From: Ruminococcus sp.
GTDB lineage: Bacteria; Bacillota; Clostridia; Oscillospirales; Ruminococcaceae
Direction of reading: 5' to 3'
Length of the DNA stretch: 36,122 nucleotides
Assembly (NCBI GenBank): GCA_017461395.1
Contig: JAFTYF010000018.1
Span: 1 to 36,122, forward strand
Part shown: positions 1-7,821 of the stretch, one piece after another
Numbering within the stretch: the stretch's first letter is position 1
Layout: each line of letters starts with the position of its first letter
The notes under the pieces: generated by a model
Told to the model about the DNA's origin: nothing
The model's database searches: none
What the model saw: only the letters and a program-made list of their open reading frames with translations
Position numbers and translations under genes: made by a program

Positions 1-61
1 GGCTCGAACTCGCTACCTCCACCTTGGCAAGGTGGCGCTCTACCAGATGAGCTAAATCCGC
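1..61 (-). tRNA. tRNA-Gly (GCC), 3' end cut by the window edge
   Basis: On the minus strand the 5' acceptor strand begins at 61, followed by a D arm, an anticodon stem with the loop CTTGCCA and anticodon GCC, and the T arm with GTTCGAGCC. The 3' acceptor strand and CCA lie outside the window. It is the third gene of a Val-Asp-Gly tRNA operon read leftwards, two bases after tRNA-Asp. Confidence 0.93.
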
Positions 62-63
62 AT

Positions 64-140
64 TGGCGACCCGGATGAGGCTCGAACTCACGACCTCTAG
101 CGTGACAGGCTAGCGTTCTAACCAACTGAACTACCGGGCC
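64..140 (-). tRNA. tRNA-Asp (GTC)
   Basis: A complete cloverleaf on the minus strand, 77 nt including an encoded CCA end at 64-66. The acceptor stem is GGCCCGG paired with CCGGGTC. The anticodon stem CTAGC/GCTAG carries the loop CTGTCAC, giving anticodon GTC (Asp). The T loop is GTTCGAGCC. It lies between tRNA-Val and tRNA-Gly in the same transcript. Confidence 0.96.
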
Positions 141-147
141 AGAAAAT

Positions 148-223
148 TGGTGGGGACTACAGGGCTCGAACCTGTGACCCTCTGCTTGTAAGGCAGATGC
201 TCTCCCAGCTGAGCTAAACCCCC
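148..223 (-). tRNA. tRNA-Val (TAC)
   Basis: A complete minus-strand tRNA of 76 nt with encoded CCA at 148-150. The acceptor stem starts GGGGGTT and the D arm reads AGCTCAGCTGGGAGAGC. The anticodon stem CTGCC/AGCAG carries anticodon TAC (Val). It is the first gene of the tRNA operon, about 45 nt downstream of the promoter at 268-296. Confidence 0.96.
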
Positions 224-267
224 ACGTTTTTTCTTTATCTCAGGTTCTCTTCCCTGACGACTATTAT

Positions 268-296
268 ATTATATCACAACGTTTTTGATTTGTCAA
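268..296 (-). promoter_or_regulatory. Consensus sigma-A promoter of the tRNA operon
   Basis: Read on the minus strand, a perfect -35 TTGACA (291-296) and a perfect -10 TATAAT (268-273) are separated by exactly 17 bp, with TGA just before the -10 (extended -10). It points at tRNA-Val. A strong promoter is expected for stable RNA. Confidence 0.9.
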
Positions 297-337
297 CCCT
301 TTTTTTGAAATTTTTTCAAAAAATTTTCGGATTTTTT

Positions 338-384
338 TGCAGCACTGCCGGAATCACGATATATCGAGATTCAGCAGTGCTGCA
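338..384 (-). terminator. Long hairpin after the EF-G-like gene, probable terminator
   Basis: An 11-bp outer stem (338-348 with 374-384) is continued by a 5-bp inner stem (351-355 with 368-372) around an AT-rich loop. It lies about 50 nt past the stop of the EF-G-like gene. In that direction the stem is followed by an A-run, not a T-run, and a T-run only appears about 15 nt later, so it is not a textbook intrinsic terminator. Confidence 0.5.
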
Positions 385-432
385 TATTTGAAAAATATTC
401 AGAAAATTATATAAATCTTGCTCTGAAAGTAA

Positions 433-2514
433 TTAATCTTCGGAATTTACAGCTGAGATCACTTCAGCGAGAAGATTTGCAGGAAGCTGCTCGTATCTTA
501 CGAATTCAAATGTGAAGTATCCAAGACCTCTTGTTACCTGACGGAGATACATTGCAAAATCATGCATTTCACGCATAGGAACTTCAGCCTGAATCATTGT
601 TACGCCGTGTGATACAGGTTCCATACCAAGAACTCTGCCTCTTCTCTTGTTAAGCTCGCCCATGATATCACCGGTGTTTTCATCAGGAGCTGTTACCTTA
701 AGTTCTCCGATAGGTTCAAGCATAACAGGATCAGCCTGACGGAGTCCTTCCTTATATGCAATTGAAGCAGCAGTCTTGAATGCCATTTCAGACGAATCTA
801 CAGGATGATATGAACCATCAACGAGGATTGCTTTAAGTCCTACAACTGGACAACCAGCAAGAACACCCTTCTTTACGGAATCTTCAAGTCCCTTCTGAAC
901 TGCTGGGAAGTAGTTCTTCGGAACAGCTCCGCCGAATACTCTCTCTTCAAACACGAGTTCATCGCTTACGCATGGTTCAAACTCAATCCAAACATGACCG
1001 TACTGACCATGACCGCCGGACTGTTTCTTATGCTTTCCTTCCACCTTAACCTTCTTGCGGATAGTCTCTTTATATGCGATCTTCGGAACAGTAAGATTTA
1101 CACTTACTCCGAATTTACCGCTGAGCTTAGCTGCTGCAACTTCAAGATGTTGCTCGCCAAGACCGCTGAGAATCTGTTCCTTTGTATTCTCATCCTGTAT
1201 ATATGTGAGGGTAGGATCTTCTTCAGTAAGTCTCTGGATACTTGTAGATATCTTTGCTTCATCGCCCTGTGCTTTAGCCTTTACAGCCATTGAGTAACAG
1301 GTATTCGGGAATTCCATGGGAGCAAATTCTACGATTCTTGATACATCAGAAAGAGTGTTTCCTGTATTAGCGGAAATCTTAGAAGCAACGACAATATCAC
1401 CAGCATAAGCACAGCTTACTTCTGTCTGCTTTTTGCCGCAGAGAGTATAGAGCTTGCCTATTTTTTCAGTATTTCCAGTAGCAGAATTTACTACTTCACA
1501 GTTTGAGGAAAGCTTACCGGACATAACACGGATCATTGACATCTTGCCTACGAAAGGATCGGCAATTGTCTTGAAGATGTAAGCAGAAAGAGGTGCTTCA
1601 TCATCGCATGATATCTCAACTACATCCTTTGACGGAGTGTAAGCCTCAGCAGGATAAACCTCTGTAGGTGCAGGAAGAAGAAGTTCGATTTCTTTGAGAA
1701 GCATATCAATTCCTGAAAGATCAGAAGCAGATGTGCAGACAACAGGTGTGATTATTCCCTTGTTCATACCCGCATGAATTCCGTCGATAAGCTCCTTCTG
1801 AGTAAATGGTACTCCCTCGAAGAATTTCTCCATAAGTTCGTCAGAAGTTTCAGCAACAGCTTCAGAAACAGCAGCAATAAGACCTTCAATACGATATTCC
1901 ATCTTCTCAGAGATTTCAGCAGTAGGCATTTCAGTTTCTACAGGATTGCCCTTTCCGTCATATTTATATGCTTTCATTTCGATAAGATTTACATACTCAA
2001 CGATTGTTCCGTTTCCGATAACAGGAACAACAACAGGGCATACAGTAGGTCCGAAAACAGTTTTAAGCTCTGTCAGAACGTTAAAGAAGTTAGCGTCTTT
2101 GTCGTCGATCTTAGTTACAACAAACATCTTTGACTTACCCTGCTTTACTGCCTCGTCATAAGCCTTTCTTGCGCCGATCTTTACGCCAGATTTAGCAGAA
2201 ACAGTGATCATTACTGTGTCAGCAGCACGGATTCCCTCTATCATTTCAGCTGCGAAGTCAAAAAGACCAGGTGTATCAAGAAGGTTGATCTTACAATCAT
2301 TATATTTAAAGGAAGCAAGAGATGTTCCAATTGAAATCTTTCTCTTTATCTCTTCGGGATCATAGTCACATACAGTAGTACCGTCAGCAGTCTTGCCAAG
2401 ACGGTCAGAAGCCCCTGCCTTATAGAGAAGAGCCTCTGCAAGTGATGTTTTACCTGAGCCGTTATGTCCGGCAAAAGCAATATTTCTTACTTTGTTGGTA
2501 TCGAAATCTTTCAT
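433..2514 (-). CDS. Elongation factor G-like translation GTPase (EF-G2 type)
   Basis: A 693-aa protein with the full EF-G layout: GTPase domain (about 1-280), beta-barrel domain II (about 310-390), domain III with GEQHLEVAAAKL, then domains IV and V at the C terminus. The P-loop GHNGSGKT is at 16-23, G3 is DTPGLFDF at 80-87, and G4 is TKID at 134-137. Canonical EF-G has RGITI in switch I, DTPGHVDF and NKMD. Here switch I is altered (KISIGTS), the catalytic His is Leu84, and the Asn of G4 is Thr. This is the pattern of the second EF-G family (EF-G-like, FusA2), not of the main elongation factor, so a canonical fusA should exist elsewhere. The start ATG follows an AAGGAG RBS. It is a single gene with its own promoter. 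Its precise cellular role is not settled for this subfamily. Confidence 0.9.
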   Translation of the reverse strand: MKDFDTNKVRNIAFAGHNGSGKTSLAEALLYKAGASDRLGKTADGTTVCDYDPEEIKRKISIGTSLASFKYNDCKINLLDTPGLFDFAAEMIEGIRAADTVMITVSAKSGVKIGARKAYDEAVKQGKSKMFVVTKIDDKDANFFNVLTELKTVFGPTVCPVVVPVIGNGTIVEYVNLIEMKAYKYDGKGNPVETEMPTAEISEKMEYRIEGLIAAVSEAVAETSDELMEKFFEGVPFTQKELIDGIHAGMNKGIITPVVCTSASDLSGIDMLLKEIELLLPAPTEVYPAEAYTPSKDVVEISCDDEAPLSAYIFKTIADPFVGKMSMIRVMSGKLSSNCEVVNSATGNTEKIGKLYTLCGKKQTEVSCAYAGDIVVASKISANTGNTLSDVSRIVEFAPMEFPNTCYSMAVKAKAQGDEAKISTSIQRLTEEDPTLTYIQDENTKEQILSGLGEQHLEVAAAKLSGKFGVSVNLTVPKIAYKETIRKKVKVEGKHKKQSGGHGQYGHVWIEFEPCVSDELVFEERVFGGAVPKNYFPAVQKGLEDSVKKGVLAGCPVVGLKAILVDGSYHPVDSSEMAFKTAASIAYKEGLRQADPVMLEPIGELKVTAPDENTGDIMGELNKRRGRVLGMEPVSHGVTMIQAEVPMREMHDFAMYLRQVTRGLGYFTFEFVRYEQLPANLLAEVISAVNSED

Positions 2515-2575
2515 TTTAAGTTTCTCCTTGTTAATAGTTTTACAGTATCAGCAATTTACACCACTGTACTTGATA

Positions 2576-2604
2576 ATTATAATACTTTTTTAAGCAAATT
2601 GCAA
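2576..2604 (-). promoter_or_regulatory. Promoter of the EF-G-like gene
   Basis: On the minus strand, -35 TTGCAA (2599-2604) and -10 TATAAT (2576-2581) have a 17-bp spacer, and the start codon is about 60 nt downstream. Confidence 0.75.
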
Positions 2605-2649
2605 TACTTTACTCAATTTTTCTACATATCATATTACTTTTAAAACAGA

Positions 2650-4173
2650 TTATTGTGCACTTTCAACAATTTTAATATAATTTCTTTTGTCGAAAAGTCT
2701 TGTTTTTCCCATGATCATGAAAAATACAAAATATCCGGCTCCCCACAATGCCGTATACACTGCTATCTGCGGAATATTCTGGGGTGTGATTCCGGTAAGA
2801 TTCATCAATATCTGCGCAGGACACATTGTCATATATACATAAATTACAGGAACGGCAATAAGACGGAGCGGCTCGAATTTCATTCCTGTAGTGCGCAGAA
2901 GCTTTACGAATCGAGAACAGTTCCCGATGATATTGCTGGCATAATAAGATGCAGCGATACCGTAAAAACCTATCCTCGGAACCAATATCAGAACGATAGT
3001 TATTCTCACAACATATTCGGCAAGGTAATTAAGCGACGAAAACGCCTGCATACCCATGCCTTTTATTATTGCTTCAAGAATTATTTCCATATATATAAAA
3101 GGAACTACGGGTGAAATTATCATAATCATTTTTCCTGCAGTGTCACCTCCGCCAAGAAGTTCACCGATTGGTTTGCCGAATCGCATAAGCACAGCGGCGG
3201 CAAAAATTGAAAACATCAGTGTCCATTGTATCAGACGGTTGGAAAAGCTTCTGATACGATCTTTATTTCCGGCAGCAGCAGCTCTTGCTGTTTCGCTGAC
3301 TATAATTCCCGACATTGAGCAAAGTACAACAGACGGAAAAAACAGCGTTGGTATAACTATCGCTTCAAAGATTCCGAAATTGCTGAAAGCCTCTGAAACT
3401 GAGTTGCCGCTCTGACGAAGACACATTGGTATAAGCGCGTCGTTGGCACTGCTCAGCAATGCTGTAAGAATTCCGCCTCCCATTATCGGAAACGCAAACA
3501 ATGCATATTCACGGAAGCTTCGTGTTCCCCTTCCTGCGTATTTTTCGTGATTTCCTGAAAAAACAATAAGAAAAAATATCAGTGAGGAGATATTTCCGGC
3601 GATAATTCCCGCAATCATTATCCTGCAAACTATGCCTTCCGACGGAGAATCAGCCGATAATGTAAACAAAATAATTACAGCGGATTTCACTATAAATTCA
3701 AGTATATCACCGGCGGCAGTAATTGAGGATTTTCTTCCTGCATTGAAATATCCTTTAAAACACGAAGAAACGGCTCCGGAAACAAGAGCAATCGGCATAA
3801 AACGAACGGCAGAAGCCATATCTGCACCGCTGAAAAAACGGCTGCTCACTGTATCTGCAAGCAGGAAAACTATCGCTGATACTGTAAGGCTAAGCGATAG
3901 ACAAAGTCTTATTCCGTGAAAAAGAATACGATTCGGATTTCCGCCGGACTTTCCAAGCTCCTCAGAAACAAGACGGCTCATGCAGAGAAAAGCGTTTCCG
4001 TTGGAGATGATTCCTGCAAGACCAAGAAACGATCCCATGAGTGTAAGTATTCCGATAGCCGAAGCGCCGAGCCTTTTTGTAATAAATACGTTAAGCAGCA
4101 ATGACGATGTATCAAGAAATAGCTGCATAATGGTAAGCATAATTGTATCACGAATTATCTTGCTTCTGAACAA
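2650..4173 (-). CDS. SpoVB/MurJ-like polysaccharide or lipid-linked sugar flippase (MOP superfamily)
   Basis: A multi-pass membrane protein of 507 aa with about 14 hydrophobic segments and no large soluble domain. The N-terminal part (Thr-rich first helix, ITKRLGASAIGILTL, then GNAFLCMSRLVSEE) matches the stage V sporulation protein B / polysaccharide biosynthesis flippase family, which moves undecaprenyl-linked intermediates across the membrane. The start chosen is TTG at 4173, eight bases after a strong AAGGAGG. An in-frame ATG at 4236 gives a longer ORF, but the likely -10 box TATAAT (4199-4204) lies inside that extension. The gene follows gatD after a terminator, so it is probably transcribed alone. 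A cell-wall role is suggested by the neighbouring murT-gatD. The exact substrate cannot be read from sequence. Confidence 0.82.
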   Translation of the reverse strand: MFRSKIIRDTIMLTIMQLFLDTSSLLLNVFITKRLGASAIGILTLMGSFLGLAGIISNGNAFLCMSRLVSEELGKSGGNPNRILFHGIRLCLSLSLTVSAIVFLLADTVSSRFFSGADMASAVRFMPIALVSGAVSSCFKGYFNAGRKSSITAAGDILEFIVKSAVIILFTLSADSPSEGIVCRIMIAGIIAGNISSLIFFLIVFSGNHEKYAGRGTRSFREYALFAFPIMGGGILTALLSSANDALIPMCLRQSGNSVSEAFSNFGIFEAIVIPTLFFPSVVLCSMSGIIVSETARAAAAGNKDRIRSFSNRLIQWTLMFSIFAAAVLMRFGKPIGELLGGGDTAGKMIMIISPVVPFIYMEIILEAIIKGMGMQAFSSLNYLAEYVVRITIVLILVPRIGFYGIAASYYASNIIGNCSRFVKLLRTTGMKFEPLRLIAVPVIYVYMTMCPAQILMNLTGITPQNIPQIAVYTALWGAGYFVFFMIMGKTRLFDKRNYIKIVESAQ

Positions 4174-4198
4174 TGCGTCTTCCTCCTTGTCCTGTGAT

Positions 4199-4229
4199 AT
4201 TATAAGCATATGAGGAAGTCGGCTGTAAA
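4199..4229 (-). promoter_or_regulatory. Likely promoter of the flippase gene
   Basis: On the minus strand, TATAAT (4199-4204) sits 25 nt before the TTG start with a weak -35 TTTACA (4224-4229), spacer 19 bp. The spacing is poor. The perfect -10 and its position just ahead of the RBS are the support. Confidence 0.45.
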
Positions 4230-4235
4230 ATGACA

Positions 4236-4269
4236 AAAGAGCATATTTCAGCTATGAAATACGCTCTTT
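4236..4269 (-). terminator. Intrinsic terminator of the murT-gatD operon
   Basis: A 14-bp stem (4236-4249 with 4256-4269, one wobble or mismatch) closes a 6-nt loop six bases past the gatD stop. On the minus strand it is followed by TTTTG and more T residues. Confidence 0.75.
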
Positions 4270-4274
4270 AGCAA

Positions 4275-5021
4275 TTATTTTTTATTGAGAAGTCTGTTAA
4301 GCATCACATTCCGACATTCTTTTTCAAGCTTATCATCAAGAGACGTAAGCTCTGTCGGTGAATCTGTCCCCTTGTTTATGCAGTAGGAGATCATATAATC
4401 TGATATTTCCGGATTTTTCGCAAGGCACGGACCATGAAGATACGTTGCAATGACATTTTTCTCAAAGTATCCCTCCGCTTCGCTCTGTGAACAGTTCCCG
4501 TTTCCGTAGAGAACTTTTCCAAAAGGCGATTTCACACCCATAGTCTGACCGCCGTGATTTTCAAATCCCACGACATCAACAGGCTTTCCAGTAATTTCTG
4601 TACGGATGACAATATTGCCTATACAGCGTTTTTTACGGCTTTCCGGAGCAACTGTATAATAATCAAAAAGTCCTAGTCCAGGAATATCATTTCCGTCAGC
4701 GTCACGGTAATATTTACCCATAAGCTGATATCCTCCGCATATAAGAAACAAGAAAACTCCATCATTATAGGCATTTATCAGAGCTTCCTTACAACGAAGA
4801 AGATCAGAAGCAATGTGCTGTTGTTCAAGATCTGCTCCGCCGCCAATATAAATAAGATCGTATGAAGAAAAATCAGGAATTTCAGAATCAACAGAATACC
4901 TGTCGATCTCGCAGGTGATCCCTCTCATTCTGCAGCGATAATCAAGGATCTCCATATTTCCGCTATCGCCGTAAAGATCAAGCAAATCAGCATACATATG
5001 AAGTATTTTCAGAGTTTTCAC
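4275..5021 (-). CDS. gatD: Lipid II isoglutaminyl synthase, glutamine amidotransferase subunit GatD
   Basis: A 248-aa CobB/CobQ-type class I glutamine amidotransferase. The nucleophile elbow LICGGYQ puts the catalytic Cys at 95, and the catalytic His is His196 in ATYLHGP. The family residues FENHGG (153-158) are also present. GatD hydrolyses glutamine and hands ammonia to MurT, which amidates the D-Glu of the stem peptide of lipid II to D-isoglutamine. Its start overlaps the murT stop by 4 nt (ATGA), so the two subunits are translationally coupled. Length and residue spacing agree with the known GatD family. A cobyric acid synthase role is unlikely because the protein is short and paired with MurT. 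Confidence 0.93.
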   Translation of the reverse strand: MKTLKILHMYADLLDLYGDSGNMEILDYRCRMRGITCEIDRYSVDSEIPDFSSYDLIYIGGGADLEQQHIASDLLRCKEALINAYNDGVFLFLICGGYQLMGKYYRDADGNDIPGLGLFDYYTVAPESRKKRCIGNIVIRTEITGKPVDVVGFENHGGQTMGVKSPFGKVLYGNGNCSQSEAEGYFEKNVIATYLHGPCLAKNPEISDYMISYCINKGTDSPTELTSLDDKLEKECRNVMLNRLLNKK

Positions 5022-6358
5022 TGTACTTTTCCTCCTCTTTTTTCAATGTATCTCTTAAGTGCAGCTCTTGTAGGCTGAACAGCCGTATAATTGGCAATAA
5101 CAAACTTTTTACCTGAAGTTTCAGCAAGCGTTTCTACCGACTTGTCCAGATCAGGACAAACAACTATATTCTCAGACGGATATCCGGAATTTTTAATTCT
5201 TACAGCAATATCATAAGCTCTTGTACCTGATGTCACAACTCTAGTAACACGTTCAAAAACGCTGAAATTTATGTCCCATATCCATGAAACGTCAAGTCCG
5301 TCAGCAACATTATCGTTCAGAACGAAAAGGAGTTCCTTTTCGCCGCCCATTTCATTCATGACACGAAGCGTCATATTTGCGCCGACAGGATTTTTGGCGA
5401 GGTTGAGTGTGGTATCACGATCGCCGAGCATGAACTTTTCCATTCTGCCGTTATTCACGGTATATGTGGAAATAACGTTATTCGTCACCTTCTGGTCGAT
5501 ATTGTAAAGCTTTGCCGCAGCTGCAACAGCAGTCATGTTGTACACATTATATATGCTGTTGAGTACTGGCGAATATTCATTTCCGTCAGCTGTAAATACA
5601 GGCTTGTCAAGATCAATATTTTCGGCAGTGATATAAGGCTCATAATCGCCGAATCCACACTTTGCACAGCGGAATTTACCGATATGCGAGTACTGATAAT
5701 ATTCGTATTCCAGAGCCTCTCCGCAGAAAGGGCAGAAACGTCCCTCAGAAGCTTCAAAGGCATTTTCAGTTGCAAATGCGTATGGCTTTGCATGGAAATA
5801 TTTCACATTATTATTTTTAGGATTTGCCCTTCCAAGACGTGCAGTATTCGGATCATCACCATTAAGTATCAGATTACCCTCAAAAGTCTTACAGAAACCG
5901 TTTATCTTCTGGATGAGAGTTTCCATTTCGCCGTTTCTGTCAAGCTGGTCACGGAAGAAATTCAGTACAACAAGTGTATCAAGCTTAAGCTGAGAATAAA
6001 CTACCGGAACATGAGACTCATCTGTTTCAAGTATGAGATAGTCTGCCTTCACTTTGCCTTTCATGTCACAGTGACGAAGAAGCAAAGAGCAAATTCCGGT
6101 ATCAAGATTGTTTCCCTCTTTGTTTATGATGATTTTCTTTCCACTGCCTTCAAAAAGCTGAGCAATGCAGTTAGTTACCGAAGTTTTTCCATTTGTTCCA
6201 GTAATGGCAATGATCGGACATTCCACCTTGAACATTGATACAGCCTTATGACCGGACAAATGCCAGAGTACGATTCCGGGAAGATTTCCGGCGTTACGCT
6301 TCAAAAGCCGCAGCAGCTTCACGATTATTTTTCCTATAATGATAAGAAGTCTTTTCAC
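5018..6358 (-). CDS. murT: Lipid II isoglutaminyl synthase, Mur ligase subunit MurT
   Basis: A 446-aa Mur-ligase-fold protein. The ATP-binding loop TGTNGKTS is at 53-60. A zinc ribbon typical of MurT lies in the middle domain, with Cys209, Cys212, Cys231 and Cys234. The C-terminal DUF1727 part contains DVSWIWD (356-362), with the conserved Asp356 thought to act in the amidation reaction. With GatD it converts the alpha-carboxyl of D-Glu in lipid II to the amide, on the inner face of the membrane, which supports transpeptidation in Gram-positive walls. The start is GTG at 6358, eight nt after AAGGAG. An ATG two bases upstream is out of frame. First gene of a two-gene operon. Confidence 0.95.
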   Translation of the reverse strand: MKRLLIIIGKIIVKLLRLLKRNAGNLPGIVLWHLSGHKAVSMFKVECPIIAITGTNGKTSVTNCIAQLFEGSGKKIIINKEGNNLDTGICSLLLRHCDMKGKVKADYLILETDESHVPVVYSQLKLDTLVVLNFFRDQLDRNGEMETLIQKINGFCKTFEGNLILNGDDPNTARLGRANPKNNNVKYFHAKPYAFATENAFEASEGRFCPFCGEALEYEYYQYSHIGKFRCAKCGFGDYEPYITAENIDLDKPVFTADGNEYSPVLNSIYNVYNMTAVAAAAKLYNIDQKVTNNVISTYTVNNGRMEKFMLGDRDTTLNLAKNPVGANMTLRVMNEMGGEKELLFVLNDNVADGLDVSWIWDINFSVFERVTRVVTSGTRAYDIAVRIKNSGYPSENIVVCPDLDKSVETLAETSGKKFVIANYTAVQPTRAALKRYIEKRGGKVQ

Positions 6359-6389
6359 ATTATTCTCCTTTATTTTTGAGTTTACATAT

Positions 6390-6418
6390 ATAATACCACA
6401 TTTTTCTTAATTTTACAA
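6390..6418 (-). promoter_or_regulatory. Promoter of murT-gatD
   Basis: On the minus strand, -35 TTGTAA (6413-6418) and -10 TATTAT (6390-6395) have a 17-bp spacer and TGG before the -10 (extended -10). It gives a leader of about 25 nt. It is divergent from the radical SAM gene promoter about 70 bp away. Confidence 0.7.
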
Positions 6419-6485
6419 TAGATTATTATAATTTAATCAGAATACCAGTATTTTTCCGCTTATACACCTATTCATCATAAAAAGA

Positions 6486-6514
6486 TTGACAATAATCACC
6501 TTTGGTGGTATAAT
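6486..6514 (+). promoter_or_regulatory. Consensus promoter of the radical SAM gene, with a small dyad in the spacer
   Basis: Perfect TTGACA (6486-6491) and TATAAT (6509-6514) at 17-bp spacing with TGG before the -10. The spacer contains CACC TTT GGTG, a short dyad that could be chance or an operator half-site pair. Confidence 0.85.
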
Positions 6515-6544
6515 TAATAATTATGATGGTGAGCGGTGATAATT

Positions 6545-7432
6545 ATGAAAATGATCCCGGCAAAGACTATTCTTCAAAAAAATAAGACAAACGATTGGTT
6601 TGGTAACGACTACAACATGAATCTTTACCGTGGCTGCTGCCATGGATGTATCTACTGTGACAGCCGCAGTGACTGCTATCATGTCGAGGATTTCGATGTT
6701 GTCGGAGCAAAGGAAAATGCTCTTGAAATTCTTCGTGATGAGCTTAAGCGAAAAGTCAGATCCGGTGTGATCGGAACCGGTGCAATGAGTGATCCGTACA
6801 ATCCTTTCGAAAAAACAGAACTGCTTACGCGCCATGCGCTTGAACTCATTAGCGCATATAACTTTGGTGTCACCGTCATAACGAAAAGCAGTCTCATAAC
6901 CCGTGATGCTGATATTTATCGCGAAATTGCAGAACACTCCCCTGTTCTCTGTAAAATGACCGTCACTACAGCAGATGATAATCTTTCCCGTATTCTTGAA
7001 CCTGATGTTTCACTTTCTTCAGAACGTTTCAAGGCTCTTGCAAAACTGTCTGATTCGGGACTTTTTACCGGAATAACAATGATGCCTGTACTTCCATTCA
7101 TCGAAGATACAGAAGAAAATATTCGTTCTGTTGTCCGGCTTGCTCACGATGCCGGCGTAAAATGCATATATCCGTTCTTTGGTGTGACGCTCAGAGCAAA
7201 TCAGCGGGAGTATTTCTTTGATGAACTTGACAAGCGTTTTCCTGACAGCGGACTGCGTCAGCGATATATAAGGCAGTTCGGCGATAATTACGAATGTGTA
7301 AGCCCCGATTTCCGTAAGCTATGGAAAGTTTTCAGGGATGAATGTGACAGATTCGGTATCCTGTACGAAATGAAAAGCATTATTGCTGCTTACAAGCGTG
7401 GTTATGGCGATACGCAGCTGTCGTTTTTTTAG
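6545..7432 (+). CDS. Radical SAM protein of the SPL/SplB-like family
   Basis: About 295 aa. The radical SAM cluster motif CxxxCxxC is Cys31, Cys35 and Cys38 (RGCCHGCIYC), ahead of GTGAMSDPYNPFE and VTVITKSSL, which are typical of the SplB / Rv2578c-like radical SAM family. A [4Fe-4S] cluster and S-adenosylmethionine are therefore expected. The substrate is unknown. True spore photoproduct lyase is not certain because many family members act on something else. The start is uncertain: ATG at 6545 follows GGTGAT closely, while a GTG at 6536 is in frame. It is transcribed from its own consensus promoter and is followed after 8 nt by the 106-aa gene, whose RBS overlaps this stop codon. Confidence 0.82.
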   Translation: MKMIPAKTILQKNKTNDWFGNDYNMNLYRGCCHGCIYCDSRSDCYHVEDFDVVGAKENALEILRDELKRKVRSGVIGTGAMSDPYNPFEKTELLTRHALELISAYNFGVTVITKSSLITRDADIYREIAEHSPVLCKMTVTTADDNLSRILEPDVSLSSERFKALAKLSDSGLFTGITMMPVLPFIEDTEENIRSVVRLAHDAGVKCIYPFFGVTLRANQREYFFDELDKRFPDSGLRQRYIRQFGDNYECVSPDFRKLWKVFRDECDRFGILYEMKSIIAAYKRGYGDTQLSFF

Positions 7433-7440
7433 GAGAAAAA

Positions 7441-7761
7441 ATGGAAAAGAAACTTGCTGAAAAGCTTCATGACCTTGTTGTTTCTGAAGATGGTTTATTG
7501 GTTACTTTAAGATGTAAAAACTACTTTGATGACAAAAAGTACATTGAAATAAAAAACATCTTAAAAAAATTAGTTTCTTTATGGAAAGCAAATAATTGCG
7601 TATCCATTTCAGGATTGCTTGCTATTGTAAATCTTATTGAACAAATTGCCGGTGGAAATAGATATCTTTCTGACGAAGATTCTATTAAATTAGAAGATGC
7701 CTGTATTGAAATCATGAGTATATTAGGCGATTTGTATGAAAATCTTTCTTATCTGAATTAG
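7441..7761 (+). CDS. Hypothetical 106-aa protein, AT-rich
   Basis: I do not recognise this family. It is a soluble, mostly helical, acidic 106-aa protein with no signal peptide or membrane segment. The ATG follows AGGAG, which overlaps the stop of the radical SAM gene, so the two are probably cotranscribed and coupled. Its codons are visibly more AT-rich than those of both neighbours (TTA for Leu, AAT, AAA, TTT), which suggests recent arrival or weak selection on codons. The size and composition would fit an immunity-type or regulatory protein, but nothing in the sequence shows that. Confidence 0.75.
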   Translation: MEKKLAEKLHDLVVSEDGLLVTLRCKNYFDDKKYIEIKNILKKLVSLWKANNCVSISGLLAIVNLIEQIAGGNRYLSDEDSIKLEDACIEIMSILGDLYENLSYLN

Positions 7762-7764
7762 GAT

Positions 7765-7793
7765 TTATTCCATGTTAAGTGGATTAATATAAT
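7765..7793 (+). promoter_or_regulatory. Possible promoter of tyrS
   Basis: A perfect -10 TATAAT (7788-7793) sits 28 nt before the tyrS start, but the -35 region 17 bp upstream (TTATTC) is poor. No T-box specifier stem, T-box sequence or antiterminator is visible in the short gap before tyrS. Confidence 0.4.
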
Positions 7794-7821
7794 GATACAT
7801 TAATAAAGGAGAATAAATATT

